The position numbers were made by a program, and so were the translations under genes. Below, piece by piece: positions 46,001 to 59,600 of a stretch of DNA of 64,000 bases. The DNA is from Motacilla alba alba (lineage: Eukaryota > Chordata > Aves > Passeriformes > Motacillidae). The stretch is from assembly GCF_015832195.1 (NCBI RefSeq), contig NC_052030.1:7087439-7151438 (forward strand), written 5' to 3'. The number at the start of each line of letters is the position of its first letter. Position 1 is the first letter of the stretch. Under the pieces are notes generated by a model. That model made no database searches and was not told where the DNA came from. It worked only from the letters and a program-made list of their open reading frames with translations.

Positions 46001-49000
46001 GCAAAGTCCTGTAGGATCAGAACTCCCAGCTTAGCATTGCTGACAGGCAGACAAAGGCAGAGACAGATAGTCCTCATCCCTCATCCTTATTCAGCTGTCC
46101 CTCCTCCTCCTCCTACTTCTCCTCCCACCTGTGAAGCTTTTGCTGTTAGATCTTAGAGCATTCAGCTGTCTTCCACCTCCATCATTGCTTTGATAACTGA
46201 TAGCAGGGAAGGTATTACTTAAAGAATCTGGGTGACTGTTAGCAAAATAAACAGGAGATGAAAGATAAGGCAGTCTCCTTGGTGCGTAATTACCTTAAAG
46301 GAAGGTCTGTTTGCTAATACTGTTGTTTTGATGTGCTAAATAGCTTGGGCTTAACGCCCCAGCAGATACTAAAACTGACTAACTAATTCCCGATGATGTC
46401 ATCCCAAGATTACAGAGGCTGGGGAGGTAAGGGAGGAGTATCCACAAGGCAGTGGTGTGTAAGGAGTGTTCCCAAATCACCCGATGTGGCAGACGGGAGT
46501 CTCGTCCTCACAGACAGCTCTGCTGTCAGCACAACAAAACCCCACCAAGCAATGCTCCAGGGTGGCTCTCTCAAAGTCACCTACTCCCTTCCCACCAGCC
46601 TGCTCTTGAGGAGATGCTGTCAGGTGTGCAGCAAGGAGAGCATTCACTCTGCAGTGCTCTGCCAGGGAGCTCTTGCTCCCCAGTTCTCCCCATCAGGGGG
46701 ATTCTCTCCCTCCACTCTGAACTGGGTTGGAAGGAGCTGCAGCTGGCTCGTAGGCAGCTGGGTTACCTGCGTGTGTGCATCATCTGAACTGTGTGTGACT
46801 GCAGGGTCCCTCTCTTTTATTTGTCTGCCTGGAAGCATGTTCTGACCTAATTATGCCCGCAGTTGTGTCACTTGGCTTGTCCTGCGTGCTGAGTGGCATC
46901 GCATGAGCAGGGCCCGCTGTGCACACGCTGGCACACAACTGAGCTAATAGACACTGACAGTGGGTATCGGGTTTTTTAAGACTAAGAAGTCTCCTGGGGT
47001 GTTAGTGATCCCCTAGAGGTGCCATTAGCTTATGATAACCACACCTTTGAAATTGTTTTATTGCTTTAATAATGTGGTGGTGATGGAAAATGGGGAACAT
47101 GCCACATTTATTATTTATGCTGGTAAAAGATGAAAGTTAGCAATTAGAAGCTTTAAACCACAGGTTCAGCAGAACTGCATGACTTACATTTATTCCTTTT
47201 TGGACTGTGCACTCCAGCACTGGGATGCCCTTACTGTCCAGGTTTGTTATGTTGAGCTGCCTACAGAAACCACGGCAAAATGGCAGGGCCAGCACAATTA
47301 ACATTGTAAGATGGATACACATCTCACTGCAGGGATGGGTGGAGATTTCCTGGTGGGGAGCTGTTGGAACAGTGCTTTATGATATCTGAACTAATCTTGT
47401 GCTACGATAATTCTGTCTTGCTTAAGTGCTTGCAGCCTCTGTGTGCTGCGCAGTCATGCTGTGGCAGCTGCTGTGTGCATCTGATCCAAACTCGCTGCTT
47501 CCCCACACACTTAATTGGTAAAATTGCCACATATTGTTTATAAAAAAGTGTGGAAAGAGTGAGCAGAATCTTGGTCCCAGGACTGTAGAGCAGTGGCTCT
47601 GCTGCCACACAGCTGGGAATCACACTCTGTCAGCTCAAGGCAACACAGAGAGGATGTATGTTGTACCATATGTGTCATGACACCTACATCTGGGTAGAGC
47701 AGCTCTACTGGAGTAAAAGAAGCTGATGCAGCTGATGGTAGAGTACACCATCAGGCCCTTCAAGGCTGCCATGCTTCCCAGGTGTGGGATTTTAACCTCA
47801 CCACCCAGAGAAAGGGACACCAACACCACAGCAGAGCTGAAGGGAAAGGTAGGAAAAGTTAGGCTTGTCATAAAAGAAACATGCCAAGACAGCAACTGTC
47901 CGTGCCTGGAGCTGCAATGGAAGTGATTTCACTAATCTGCCTTGCAGGCCACTTTCTCATTCTGTGTGATCCTTCAGCGAGGCTGCAAGCGTGTTTGATC
48001 GCTTCACCTTAGGATCAAATAAGCAGAGGGCTGACTGCGTGTTTTATCTGCAGTTGGCAGAAAAATGGAGGTGAGAGAGAGCAAGCGAGTGAGTTTCTAT
48101 TAAGAATAGAGAGATTAATGCACCCAAATTTAATTGGAATTGCACGAACAGGCAAGAGGTGTCAAGCTCTGAGTTCATGCATAGATTGTGTGGGTGTCCT
48201 ATGTACGACATTTTGAACATCTGCAGCATGGCTCTCTCTGCCTTGTACTTTGGTCCTTGCTACGAGCTTTCATGTTGGTTACTGATGTTGTACATCCTTA
48301 TTTCTGTTGTACTCCTTTGTGCCCTTTGCCTCGTTGCACTGCACCACTCCCACTGACAGGCTGTGTGCAGACAGAGGTGAGCCAGGACCTCGTCCATGGC
48401 TTGGTTTCTTCTTGGCTCCAACAGCCTCAAAGTTATCAGTGTCACACCTGAAGCAAACTTAGGCCAGCTATAGGTTACGTCCAGAGCCTGGTATTGTGAG
48501 TGAGCAACACTGGAGTGCAGCACCTGGCTGTGCAGGGCAAAGCAGGACCCCTGAAGTCATTAACATCCTTCTATTAATTGGAACCCATGTTGCTCCTTTT
48601 GAAGGCTGATCCCCTGGCCTAACACAGGAAGATTGCACTAGCATCAGTCACTGGCACCCACATTACTCAGGCAGGAAGAAACCACTTATGCAGCCTGCAT
48701 CCCCCACCTGACAAGCTCTCACTTTGCAGGACCTGATTCACTTGGTGTGTCTCTTTTTCTCCAAGCAAAGTCCTTAGGGCTGAACATCCCTTCCTAAAGA
48801 AACTGCAGATGATTCCAGCCAGGCTGGTGAAGGGCTGGAGCTGGGGCAGTCAATACTGCAAGTGTGAGCTGCTGCCACTTACAGAAGGGAATTGGGTTTA
48901 GGGCCATTCATTGCCCTCTCACATGAACATCACCCTTTGACAAACCCCATGCTTTTGGTTCAGGTTATTCCTGTGAGGCTGGAGCTCAGCAATCCCCATG

Positions 49001-49215
49001 GGCAAAGCTCAGCCAGGAGACAGGTTTTGTTTCTTTTCCTCAAGGTTGTTGTCAGCCTTGGCTACGCTCAGGGACCTTCCCTGGCAGCACCAGTGGGACA
49101 AGGAGCCCACCCTCACTCGGAGGATTGTGCTGTGCAAGGAAAAAAATGTTTCTGGCTCTTCTCATGTGTATTTGGGGCAGAAAGAAGGTGTAGTTTAGAT
49201 TAGAGCACTGCAGCT

Positions 49216-49348
49216 TTATCAGTGTTTATCAGTGTAGGAGTTCTGCTCCGTGTAGCATAACAGCCTCAAGTCCTTTTAAACCCTGACATCAATATGTGGT
49301 GATAAGATAACACTGGTTATCCTGTACTGGTTGCTCTAGATAAGATAA
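49216..49348. promoter_or_regulatory. Cluster of GATA-factor motifs
   Basis: Seven GATA-core words occur within about 135 bp: TTATCA at 49216-49221 and 49226-49231, GATAAGATAA (two overlapping) at 49301-49310, TTATCC from 49317, and GATAAGATAA again (two) at 49339-49348. The density and the repeated double-GATA form suggest a regulatory element, but this is inference. Confidence 0.4.
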
Positions 49349-52300
49349 ACCCTTTTATGCTTTAAAACTGGACTCAAAGTTTCTGCTATGTTTTCTTTTC
49401 CTTTTAATGTAGCAAACTCCAGAAACATTTTATTTCTAAGGGAGTTGTATTTGTTAAGAGCAGATAAAAATAGTACATACCATAAATTAGACTTTCCAAA
49501 CTTGCCTGAGGAGCATGAAACATTTTATTTCAAAGACTAAATAGAAATGAGCTAGTAGGAGGTAGATTTCAGTGTCTTAGAAAATGGTTGGATTAATTAG
49601 AAGCTAAAATTATTCCAAGTAAATGGTCATGCCTACATTTATTTTGTCAGAAGTAAGTCCACACAGTGATATTTCAGCAACAGTGGATGTTAATTTTAAT
49701 TAACATGAAATAACTTTGGTAGTATTGCTTGAGACAGCAGTAGTTTGCATTTAAATCTGGGACTGAGTATCTCTGTACAAGCTGGCATATCCATAAATCT
49801 ACAGCACTGACTCTTCAAGTAGAGACAATATCTTCAGAGAATTTAGAGATACATCCATTCATTAGTGAGTTAAAATTAATAACTAGGTCCTCTATGAAAT
49901 TTAGCACTTTAGTCTTGTTTGTCCCAAATGATTTTAACAATGGAATAACAGACTATTCACATTTTCCGTATAATTAAAAATAATTGAAATGACGTGCATT
50001 AGTTGTAATTAAGCTATGCAGCTAAGAGTGGTTGTATCTAATTGCTATGATTATATAGGCTACAAATAACCTCAAGGAATGAAAGTGGAGTTATTATGAC
50101 AGAAGAACTCAGCCTCTCACCTCCTTCCTGTGACTGATGGTCTGCACAAGGGGAAGGATGTCTCTGGGACAAGTGCTCCATCAGAAGGGGATGCTTTGGG
50201 AGATGAGCTGGCTCAGCTGCCCCTGTTTTTAAGTTCATGTGAGTGCCCCAAACCAGAGCATTAAGGGCTGCCCCTTTCCTCTGCTTTAGGGTAGCACTAG
50301 TGAGGGCGACAAACTGAAGTGGAATGCAACCCCTTTAAAGCGCTGCAGCCTTTGGCACAGGGTCTGGCATGGTCTATAAATCACTGAATTAGCTCCAAAT
50401 TCAGCTCCACATTCAATCCATCCCCACATCAGGCATGCCCTTACCCCAGCACCAGGTGCACTGCAGGAGCTGTACAGCTCACAGAGGGTGACCTGTGGTG
50501 GCAAACTCCTGGTTTTAGCTCCAGTGATTTCCATGTCCCTGTGGAAATGTTTTGCGGCTGCAAAGCACCTCCAGTCTGCTTTGTCCAGCTGCTTCACACC
50601 AAAGCTGCCCACAACAGTGCCAAAAAGGGTCAAGAAAACAAAAAAAAACCAACATCCCCCACTGTTCATTGCTTGGAAAGCTCAGTCTGAAGTGATCAAG
50701 CCTAAACCACAATCCTGTAGGTCACCGCAGGGTCAGGTTGAGGTTGCTGGGGATGTCATACCCATAAAATCACCTTTTTGTTTGTTTGTTTGTGCTCTGC
50801 TTGGGCTTTTAGAGCAGTGTCTTGAAAATGTGGCTCAAATTGTGGGTTCCTACATTTTTAATGATTGTTTGGGGAATAACAATTCCCTTATATTAGTTGT
50901 TTTTGGTTTGGTTTTCTTTTTTTTTTTTCACTGCCTTGGAAATATTGAGCGTCATTTCATGGAAAACCCAGGGAAAAATATTTGTAGAGTTTTTGGTATG
51001 GGAATAAGCCCAAAGATTTGAAACAATGCTGTTGTAGTCTGCCCTCTCGCCACCTGCAGCTGGTTTGTGCATGACAGACCCCAGAATGCAGGGCTGTGTC
51101 ATGTCTTGCAGGGTGTTAGAAAAATGAACATTTCAGCAAGGTTTTGGCCTCTACAGCACATACATAGGAGTGGGAGGGATATGACTCTGCTTTGCCAGCT
51201 GTTCACGTGCCCCATCCCAAGGCAAAGCAGCCCCCCTAAAGCATTTGCCTGGTACACCAGCAGGGCAGGTGTAAAAGTCTGTGCTCAACACACAGCAGTC
51301 AACAAAGAGTTATGAACTGCCCAAATTTCCCTTCTCAGAGTGCATTGGGAATGATTGACAGGGCTGCCAAGCAAAGCCTCTTGGAATGTGCAGCACATGG
51401 AAACCTTCCTGGTAATTAATGGGGGATTGTGCTTTGGGCAAGTGGCTCCTGGAGCCTCTCCCACCCTGGGTCTGTCCCTAACTTACGGCTGCTCTCTGCC
51501 AAGGAAGCTCTGTTTATTCCCAAACTCCAAACACTCCAGAGGAGGATGTCACCTTCAGGCAGCCACTTTGGCCAAAACCTCCTGGCATGCTTCAGCCTGC
51601 TCCACCATGAGATCCCAAGAATTCACTTCATAGCCCAGCACTGCAAGATCAGTTTTATCCTTGAAAGACTCAGCTGTCTACCTTCAGGCTTAGCCACATG
51701 ACTGCAAGAAAATATTTATTTACACATGGGTGTAAATTAGTGACAAGTATGGCAATGTGACTGATTTCCCTCTTATAATTTCTTTGATAATCTGCATCCT
51801 GTGAAGATTAGGGTACAGATTTGGACAGCCTAGGGGTAACCACATGGCCCATGTGTGCTTACACTAGAATTGTTACCATGGGGAAGTAAAGTCTTTAAAA
51901 AAATTTAAAAAGCAACCCAAAAGCTCCACTCAGGATGGGAAGACCATGATATTGGTTGGGGGTGGGTGAAAGAGTGCAGGAAAGTGAGACAAACCATTTA
52001 CATTTTGCACCGTTAGTCAGGAGCCTGGAGACCTGCTGTAGCAAATAAAAACCCCATATAATTTAGTCAAGGGAATTCAGCCAAAAAAAATTAGAAGTTT
52101 CTTTTTTTTAATGTAATAACTTTTTACTCCATTTAATTTCTAGTTTAGCCATCTGAATAGATAATAGAAAAGTACTGTGAGCTAGGGAATAATCTGAACT
52201 GAGGGAGAGAAAAAAAATGCTGAGAAACTTTGAGGCATGTTCACAAACAAGAGTCATCCAAGATACCAGAGAAACCAGGAGGCAAGTAAATGAGGAGAAA

Positions 52301-53171
52301 ACCAGATCTTCCTACCCCATCCCAAGAAACACAAGGAACCCGCTGTGCATTTCCATCTGGCAGGAATGCAGACCAGCACAGGATCTGTGTACACAAGATC
52401 CCATCAGCAACCCCTGGGCTTGCAGGTTCAGTAACTCCCAGTCTCCAGCTATTGCTGCTGGAGAGATCAAGTCACAGACTCAGCAATGGGTTTTATTTTT
52501 ATTTATTTATTCTGTTTAAAAGCTAAAATGCTAGCTTTTGTACAACTTGTGGCTATACTCCCATTATTTTTGCTAATAAATATCTTGGAATGGATAATGA
52601 TATCCTCATGATACGTTCTTATCCTCCTCAAAACATTGAATACTTAAGAGTAATCAAGAAGCCACAGCAACTGCTCCTGGCAGGAAGCTGCCAAGCTGTT
52701 ATCCAGAAGCCTGACCGGCATTATTTGGAACAGATGCTCTTTCAGCTTTGTAATTTTCAGCCAAAAACAATGGCAGTAAGTGAAAGTAAAGCTGTGGGTC
52801 AAAGGAAGGCTAAACTGCATGAGAATCATGTGAAAATATTTTTGATTTCACACATCCTCTCATTTACAGCACATGCTTCTGAAATGGTCTGTGAATGTTA
52901 ACGTGCAGCTGCAGGTTTGGCCCTCACGTCCATGGCCTGGATGTGCCAACAGTCGAGGAAGCACAGGGTCACTGTCCTGCTGGAGCCCTGGCACAGCCTG
53001 TGCCGCGGGAGGAGCTCCTGTGCCTCCCCAGGCTGGGGATGGGCCACACCTGAGGCTGTTGCCACCTGCAACCCCTGCCAGCCCTTGGGGAGGGCACTGC
53101 CTGGCACTGTGGGGCAAGCAGGGGGAAAAATCTCCAGCCCTACCTGTGAGCCCAGAGCAGGCACCGATGCA

Positions 53172-53610
53172 GGCACATGTCACCACATTTCTCTTCACAG
53201 AGAAAAGCAAGGCACAGTTCTTCCCAAGAATATTTCTGGGTTTCACAGTCTCTGAACCTCAGAGAAAGAAAAAACAATTCTTATCTCATTTACTCTCCTG
53301 TGTTGTTCACATGTGGAATGCATGGTGGAAGATTGTTTACCTGAAGGGAATTGATAACTGGATTCTGGTGTGAGCGTTTTGATTCACTGACCAACTGGAT
53401 CCAGGTGTGTGTGTTGGGAGTGTGGCTGACAGGAGATGCTGTGCAGGGGAGTGCAGTGGAGTGCTTGGCAGATTCAGTTTAGATGTAATGTAATATAGTA
53501 TAGAATAAGATAGTATAATAAAGTAATTAATTAGCCTTCTGATAAGATGCAGTCCTCCTCATCATCCCTGCCTTTGTCGGGGGTGCCTGAAAATATCTGC
53601 TACAGGCACA
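53172..53610 (+). mobile_element. Solo LTR of an endogenous retrovirus (copy B) with 6-bp target duplication
   Basis: The element spans 53178-53604 (427 bp). It begins TGTCACCACA and ends ..CTGCTACA, with standard TG..CA ends. It is flanked by GGCACA at 53172-53177 and 53605-53610. AATAAA at 53517-53522 gives + orientation. It belongs to the same family as copy A, with a central block of over 200 bp almost unchanged. The target duplications differ, so the two copies inserted independently and are not the two ends of one provirus. Confidence 0.9.
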
Positions 53611-56600
53611 CAGGAGGGAGCTGCTCTCCTGCACAGCTTCTCAGCACCAGGAGCTCACCTGGCTCCAGGAGGCAGCTCCCATCCTCAGGGGCTCCCAGGG
53701 CTGCACGGGACAGGGCACAGCACAAGGGCTGCAAGGCAGGATGAAGCTTTCAGTTATTCTGGCCAGGCAGGCAAAGCCTGGTCTCCCCAGCTGGGCTCAT
53801 GCCACTCCCTTCCTTTGCTACGCAAGCTCAGTTTAACAGAGCTCAAGAAACAAGCAGGTCTCAGGAAATAAATGCTTTCAGTCTCTCTTTTTTATTGCCT
53901 GTAAAATAGCAGGAGGCTTTCAAAGCAACAGCAAATCCTGTTAAAAAAACTAGAGAAAATTAAAGAAATGTTTCTTGTCTCAGATCCAGCCCTTTTCACC
54001 TTAACTTTCCATCATGGTACATAAAATTTTGTATATTTTGGCAGAGCAGAGAAATAACTTTTCCCCTTTCTCTTCCTTGCACAGCCCAGGAGCTCTGAGT
54101 GAGCTTTAAACCAGTTTTGCACAAACAGAGAACTGCCAAATAATAGAGCAAGAAAACAGCATTAAACTTCGTAGACAATCAACTTTATTCTGTGCACAGC
54201 AGCTAGTTTCTCCTGCTCTCAGCAGAAATAAAAAATTTACAAGTGTTCTGGGAAAGCATTAAAAACCAAACACATCCAGACAAAGTCTAGTGCAAACTAC
54301 TTGGAAATAGATCTGTGCATCACCTTCTGAAAGGCTCATTCCAGCTGTGCTGGTGTAGCCAAGCTGATGGCGGCCAAAACAAATACACCCTGTGAGTTCA
54401 GGACAGGATTGGAGGGTTGAGATTTGGGTACCAGTCATCCTTGTCTCCCAGAGAGGCAGTCACAGTCCTCTGCTTGTGAGAATCTGCTCATGAAAGAGGT
54501 TTTCCACACCATTCCTTGCACACTGGCACAGAGTAAGGATGCCTGTGTATTTGGGAGAAAGTGGAACCTCCCAGCACCAGGAGGAAAAATCCAGCTACTG
54601 CAGAGAAGTGATCAAAGATAAGAGGGCAGGATGCATTCCCAGGCCCACACCCCAGCCCTTTCCACAGGGACCATATTAGGTTTGCTGTACGCTCTTATTG
54701 CACTGAATGTCATCTTCCAAGCATAGCAAATAACATTTTCATAAAGCACTGCTTTTAATCAAGCACAACCCTCACATCCCCAAAGGAGCTATCTGGAGTC
54801 TATCCCTTTTCTCTACTGTTCTTTTTTGCCCCCTTTTAACTCCCTCCCTTAGAGGCCTGTGCCTGCAGCAGGGAGGGCTCCGTGTGGCTCCCTTCGGAGC
54901 TCATTAACGCGGGTCCATCCATCAGGCCACGAGTGAGAGCGGAGCCGCACGGAGCCGGGGCCCCGCGGGGCCGCGGCACAGCCAGGCACGGGGCTGTCAC
55001 ACGGAGCGCTTTAATAACCCTGCTGAGACGGGGAAATGCTGCCTGGTGCCTGATTACACAGCCCCACGCAGGCTGGGACACTTAAGCAGGATGCCAGTCT
55101 TGATGGAGCAGTGGGATCCAGAAAGCCTTGTATTAAAACCACTGAATTCAGTGTCATCCAAGCAGAGTGGGCTGTTTGCATACCCAGACGCTGTTGCAGC
55201 TGGGGTCGGGTTTGAAACCGCCTAAAATGCATTTCAGAACATGAACCCAAAACAATACTCTCATTACGGCAGTAATGGAGAGCAGCCCCTTCCCAAACCC
55301 CACTCCACGGGCTCCTGTGTGCTCCCGAGTTGACTGGCAAGCAGCTTGTGTGGCTGAGGGTGAGACCAGCTCCCCGGAGTCAGAGAGTGATTTCCCGCAG
55401 GGCAGACGCTTCCCATTCAGCACAAAGAAAACGCCTTCCAACTATGTTTGTTTCTTTATCAAGAACTAATGCCTGGAGTGAGGGGTTGAATCCCCTTTGC
55501 CCGTAAGTGCTCCTGAGCAGAAAGGCAGAGCCGCCTGTACAGAGGATACGCTGATGGCTGATGAGCACAGCCAGGCAGCTCTGATATAAGCACACTCTTA
55601 GCTAAACACAGAGAGTTGCTGGTCAGATTTACCTGCCCTCATGGCTGGCTCTGGGCAGAGCCCATCATCCCTGAATTTCGGAGCGCAAGGACTGATCAGG
55701 AAGGAGACGGAAGGCTTGTGCTCTTAGGTGCAAATGGTTCATTATGGCCTTTTTCAGACTGTGCTGATGAGAGGAATCATTCTTCATTGATGAGAAATCC
55801 TGCATTTTCTTCTCTGGGAGAACACAGCTTTGTTCCCTTCCCCCATTTAATAATGCACAATTTATCAGGCTAAATTGGTGAGCCTGGTAGCAAGTGATTC
55901 AAATCAACTTCAGGGGCTATGAGCAATCACATGTACTTGAAGAAACCCACTTATGCCACTTTCAGTAAAACCTGAGGAAAGCTGGCTATGAATGCACTAC
56001 CATATCCTATTAATGCTCAAGAAAACCCATTTAAATGAACCTCTAATGGCTGATTGAAACTTCTATAATGAAACTCCATAAAGAGTCAGCTCCTTCCTTC
56101 AGGCTGGGCATTCCAAGTGCCTCCATGGCTCTCTTGTTAGCTGTGGGTGGGAAAAACAAATGAACGGGAGCTCAACTGTGCTGTGGGGTCAGAAAGGAGG
56201 GAAGGCTCCTTGCTTTCCAGGGCTGACACTCTGAGCCTCACCAAGAAGGGCACAAGGTACTAAGTCTCACTTGCATCTCCTGGTACTATAACAATCAATT
56301 TATCAGACTGTGATCACTGTGCTCTGAAGAGCTGCTCAGACCTTCCCCCTGCACAAAGCACAAACTGCCTCCAGTCTATAAACTCCAATATTTCTCTGCT
56401 GGAAGAAACAGAATTTCTGTGTCTCCCCATATCTTACGTTAGCCTAGCGTTTTAAGCCTGCCCAAAACTGGAGAGGTTGCATAGGCTGAGGGTGTGGAAA
56501 GAGAGGGGAAGGCAGTCCCTGCCAACCCTTGTGTCCTGCTCCTTCCTGTCTTAGGGAGCATCCAGCAGGGATGGTCAGCAGGGAGTTGCTGTGCCCTGTA

Positions 56601-59600
56601 GGCTGTTTAGCATGCAGCAGGCTCCCACACTCAGCAAAACAGGAAATAAATGGCCACAAACCTTTCAAAAGCATTTACATGCCATCCACCCACCTCCTCT
56701 TCAGGGCAAGAGGACCCTAATGGGGAAACACCCCTTTGTTCAAAGAAGAGGAGCTACGGTTCCCTCTCCATGCCTACAGACCCACCAGGCTCCTGATGCC
56801 TCCCAGGTGCCCCTGTTCTGGGCAGACTTGCCCTTGCAGCACCTGGGGGGGTTTGGTTTGCCAGGCACCAGGCAGCTGGCAGCAGGATCTGGAAAACCTG
56901 GGCTGCAGCACGAGCCTCCTCCAGAGCCTGGCCTGCCCGAGCCCTCCCTGGGCAGCAGCCACCAGCCCTGGTGTTCCTGAGGACTTGCATCACCCTGCTG
57001 GAGTGTGGGTGGTCATCAGAATGGGGATGGGGCATGCTGGGGCCCTCGAGCTGGAAAGGCCATGGGTGCCTCTGGAAAATGGGGACTGTCCTTCCATTGC
57101 TGCTTTTGTAGTAGCAACTGCTGTGCTGAGATAAAAGCTTTTGTTTGCCTTTTCTCTCCTACATTCCTAATCTCCCTCTGTGCTGGTCTCTCCTATAGTC
57201 CATCAAGCACTTTTAATCTCTAATTGCATATGACTGATGAGCCTGAACTCCATACACAGCGTTGCCAAGAACCACTTTTTCGGAGCCTGCTTTAGCTCTT
57301 TAGGCCAGTCATAACACACTGCAGGACCATTAAGAGTTTATAGTTTGTATACATAACACCCTGGGAGTACCAAAGGGTGGTTTATCCAAACAGAAAAGAA
57401 TTGAGATGAATGAATGCAGAAATGACTTTTGGCCAGGAAATACTTTAATTTTAATTAGGGGGGAAGGGGGTGAGAGAGGAATGAAGAGGCTTTCTTCTCT
57501 CACAAAAGACAAGACTAATGAGTTTACAGCTGCAGGCGCTGACCTTGGAGCATCCCATATAATGCTAGTGCTGAAATGTTTGGATGTGATGTTAGACCCG
57601 ATAACCTTGCTTCTAAAAGGAAGAAATAAAGGGAAATGGCTGAATGGGGATGGATTCATTTCATGGGGATGTACAGACATATTTATTTATTTTTCCCCCT
57701 CTTGCATTCCTGTTCAACAGCCTTTGGCGACACAGCCGTTCACCCAGCTGCTGAGCTTCATGTGGGCCTCATCTCTTCTGCAGGAAAAATAAGTCTGTTG
57801 TGGCAATTTCCCCATATTTAGGACTGTCCCTCATCCCAGAGCCTGTCTCACCAGCCCCACCTCTCTGGAGCCTGTGGCTGGAGTGAAGGGGGTGCCAGGG
57901 CCTGGGGGAACCCCACGCTCAGCAATCCGTGCATAAGGGAAGGTGCACCCAGGGCTTCTGATGCACTGGCTTGAAAAAGGCTGAAAGCCTGAGACTATCC
58001 TTGTGCAAGCATGTTGTCACCTGCTTCAGCTGGTCACTGCTTTGTGCCACCGGGGCCTGTGCTGGTGCCTGCAGTGCTGGGCTCATGGCTGTCTCCAGCC
58101 CAGGAGGCTCCTGCTCCCGCCCTGGCAGTGTCACGGCTCTGCTGCCCTGTCCTGGAGAGCAGCAGGAGCAGAACCACTGACACAGGGCTGAGCTGACACC
58201 AGCTGCCCGTAGGGTGTTCCCAGGGCATGTGCCAGGGCAGCAGAGATGTGTCCCTGGGCCTGGCAGGCTCTCCCTCCTGCCTGGGACACAGCTGCAGGGG
58301 TGATCAGGGATGATCTTGCACCTCCATCTCTTGGCAAAGACCATGGCTCATACGTCTTCCAAAAGCTGCTGCTCCTACCTCCCTGCCCAGCCTGCTCCTT
58401 CTGGGCTGGGGACCTCGGCTGTGCTCTCCCTGGAGCTTCCAGGCATCCTGGCATCTCCTTTCATCCCCTGGAGCCCTTTCCGTGGCCCTGTGAAGCATCA
58501 TCTAGCCCTGTGGATCCTCCCATGGGTGCTGCCGTGCTACAGCCAGAGCGATTATTAAACTCTGAGTGTGAAGCTGCTGTGAGCTGCTGTGGCTGTGGAG
58601 CCAGCTTGGCCTCCAGGGAATCAACACCCCCTGTCCTGTGAGCTGGCAGCCAGACTGGAACAATAGTGCAAGTTAACGGAGCAAAACAACCATCGGTGTT
58701 TCCTATTAAAAGTATTTTTATGATGTTGATTATTATTAATATTATATAGAGGCTGTAATTTTCTCCCGACTCACTCCAACATCTCACAAAATAAACAGTT
58801 GCTGTATTATCCCCTTGTAAATGAGACCACAGGATTGTAAACTTTAATTTGTTACTTTTGGCCGCTCTCAGGTTTGGCAGACAATTAAACCAATTCATTA
58901 GTTCACAGAGGCACATTTTTGGCCCTGTCTGGCTGCGTGAAGTCATCTAGTGAACACATTGGAGGCAGGGTGTAGAAAAACCGTTCTGTGCCTCTGCCAC
59001 GAGATCTGTCAGTAATGGCTCCAACAGGCCACTGTGGACTTTGCAGACCCAGGTGGGAAAGGGTGTCCTTGCTGCTGTGGCTCTGCTGTGCCCTGGGCAA
59101 GGGCCATTAGCAGCCCAGTGCCCCTGTGTGCTGGCCAGAGAAGTGGTGCTGGTTCTGTGTCTGACAGCAAAGTAGCTGCGTCGTGCCTCAGGCTTAACCT
59201 TTAAATTCTGCAGTTGGACAAGTGAAACTCCACAGGACATGGCAGAAAATGCTGAGCTCTTGGAAAGGCTAATCTGGCCATGCGTGATCTCCAGAGCCAG
59301 CCCCAGCAGCTGAATTAATTCCTTCAATAGCTGGGCTGCTTTGGGTCCCTGCTTTCCCAGCTGCAGACACATGGTTAACCTGCAGAGCCCCATGACAGCA
59401 GAGAACAGCTTTTGGCCTTTTCAGGTATGTGCTGCGAGTTAAGATGGGTTTCTTTTAAAGGGAAGCTGTAACTGTGTGTTTTATGGTACTACCACCACCC
59501 CTGTCCAAGTGGCTTAGTGCAAATCACCTCTCAGATGAGGTTCCCTTGTCAGACGTTTTTCACTCTCTGTAGTTTCTTAGATGTCCATTAACAAACCAAA

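Larger units (their letters stand above)
40051..53171. other. Intergenic region between the two solo LTRs
   Basis: No supportable coding exon. GC content rises around 42.1-43.4 kb and 44.9-46.8 kb, giving longer random open frames (up to 217 codons at 42652-43305) without recognisable domains, conserved motifs or matching splice sites. The diverged repeat pair, the CTCF-like site and the GATA cluster inside it are listed separately. Confidence 0.5.

Noticed and set aside
39612..53610. The two LTRs as ends of a single provirus
   Set aside because: Each LTR has its own different 6-bp target duplication, the interval is 13 kb, and no gag, pol or env-like frame lies between them.
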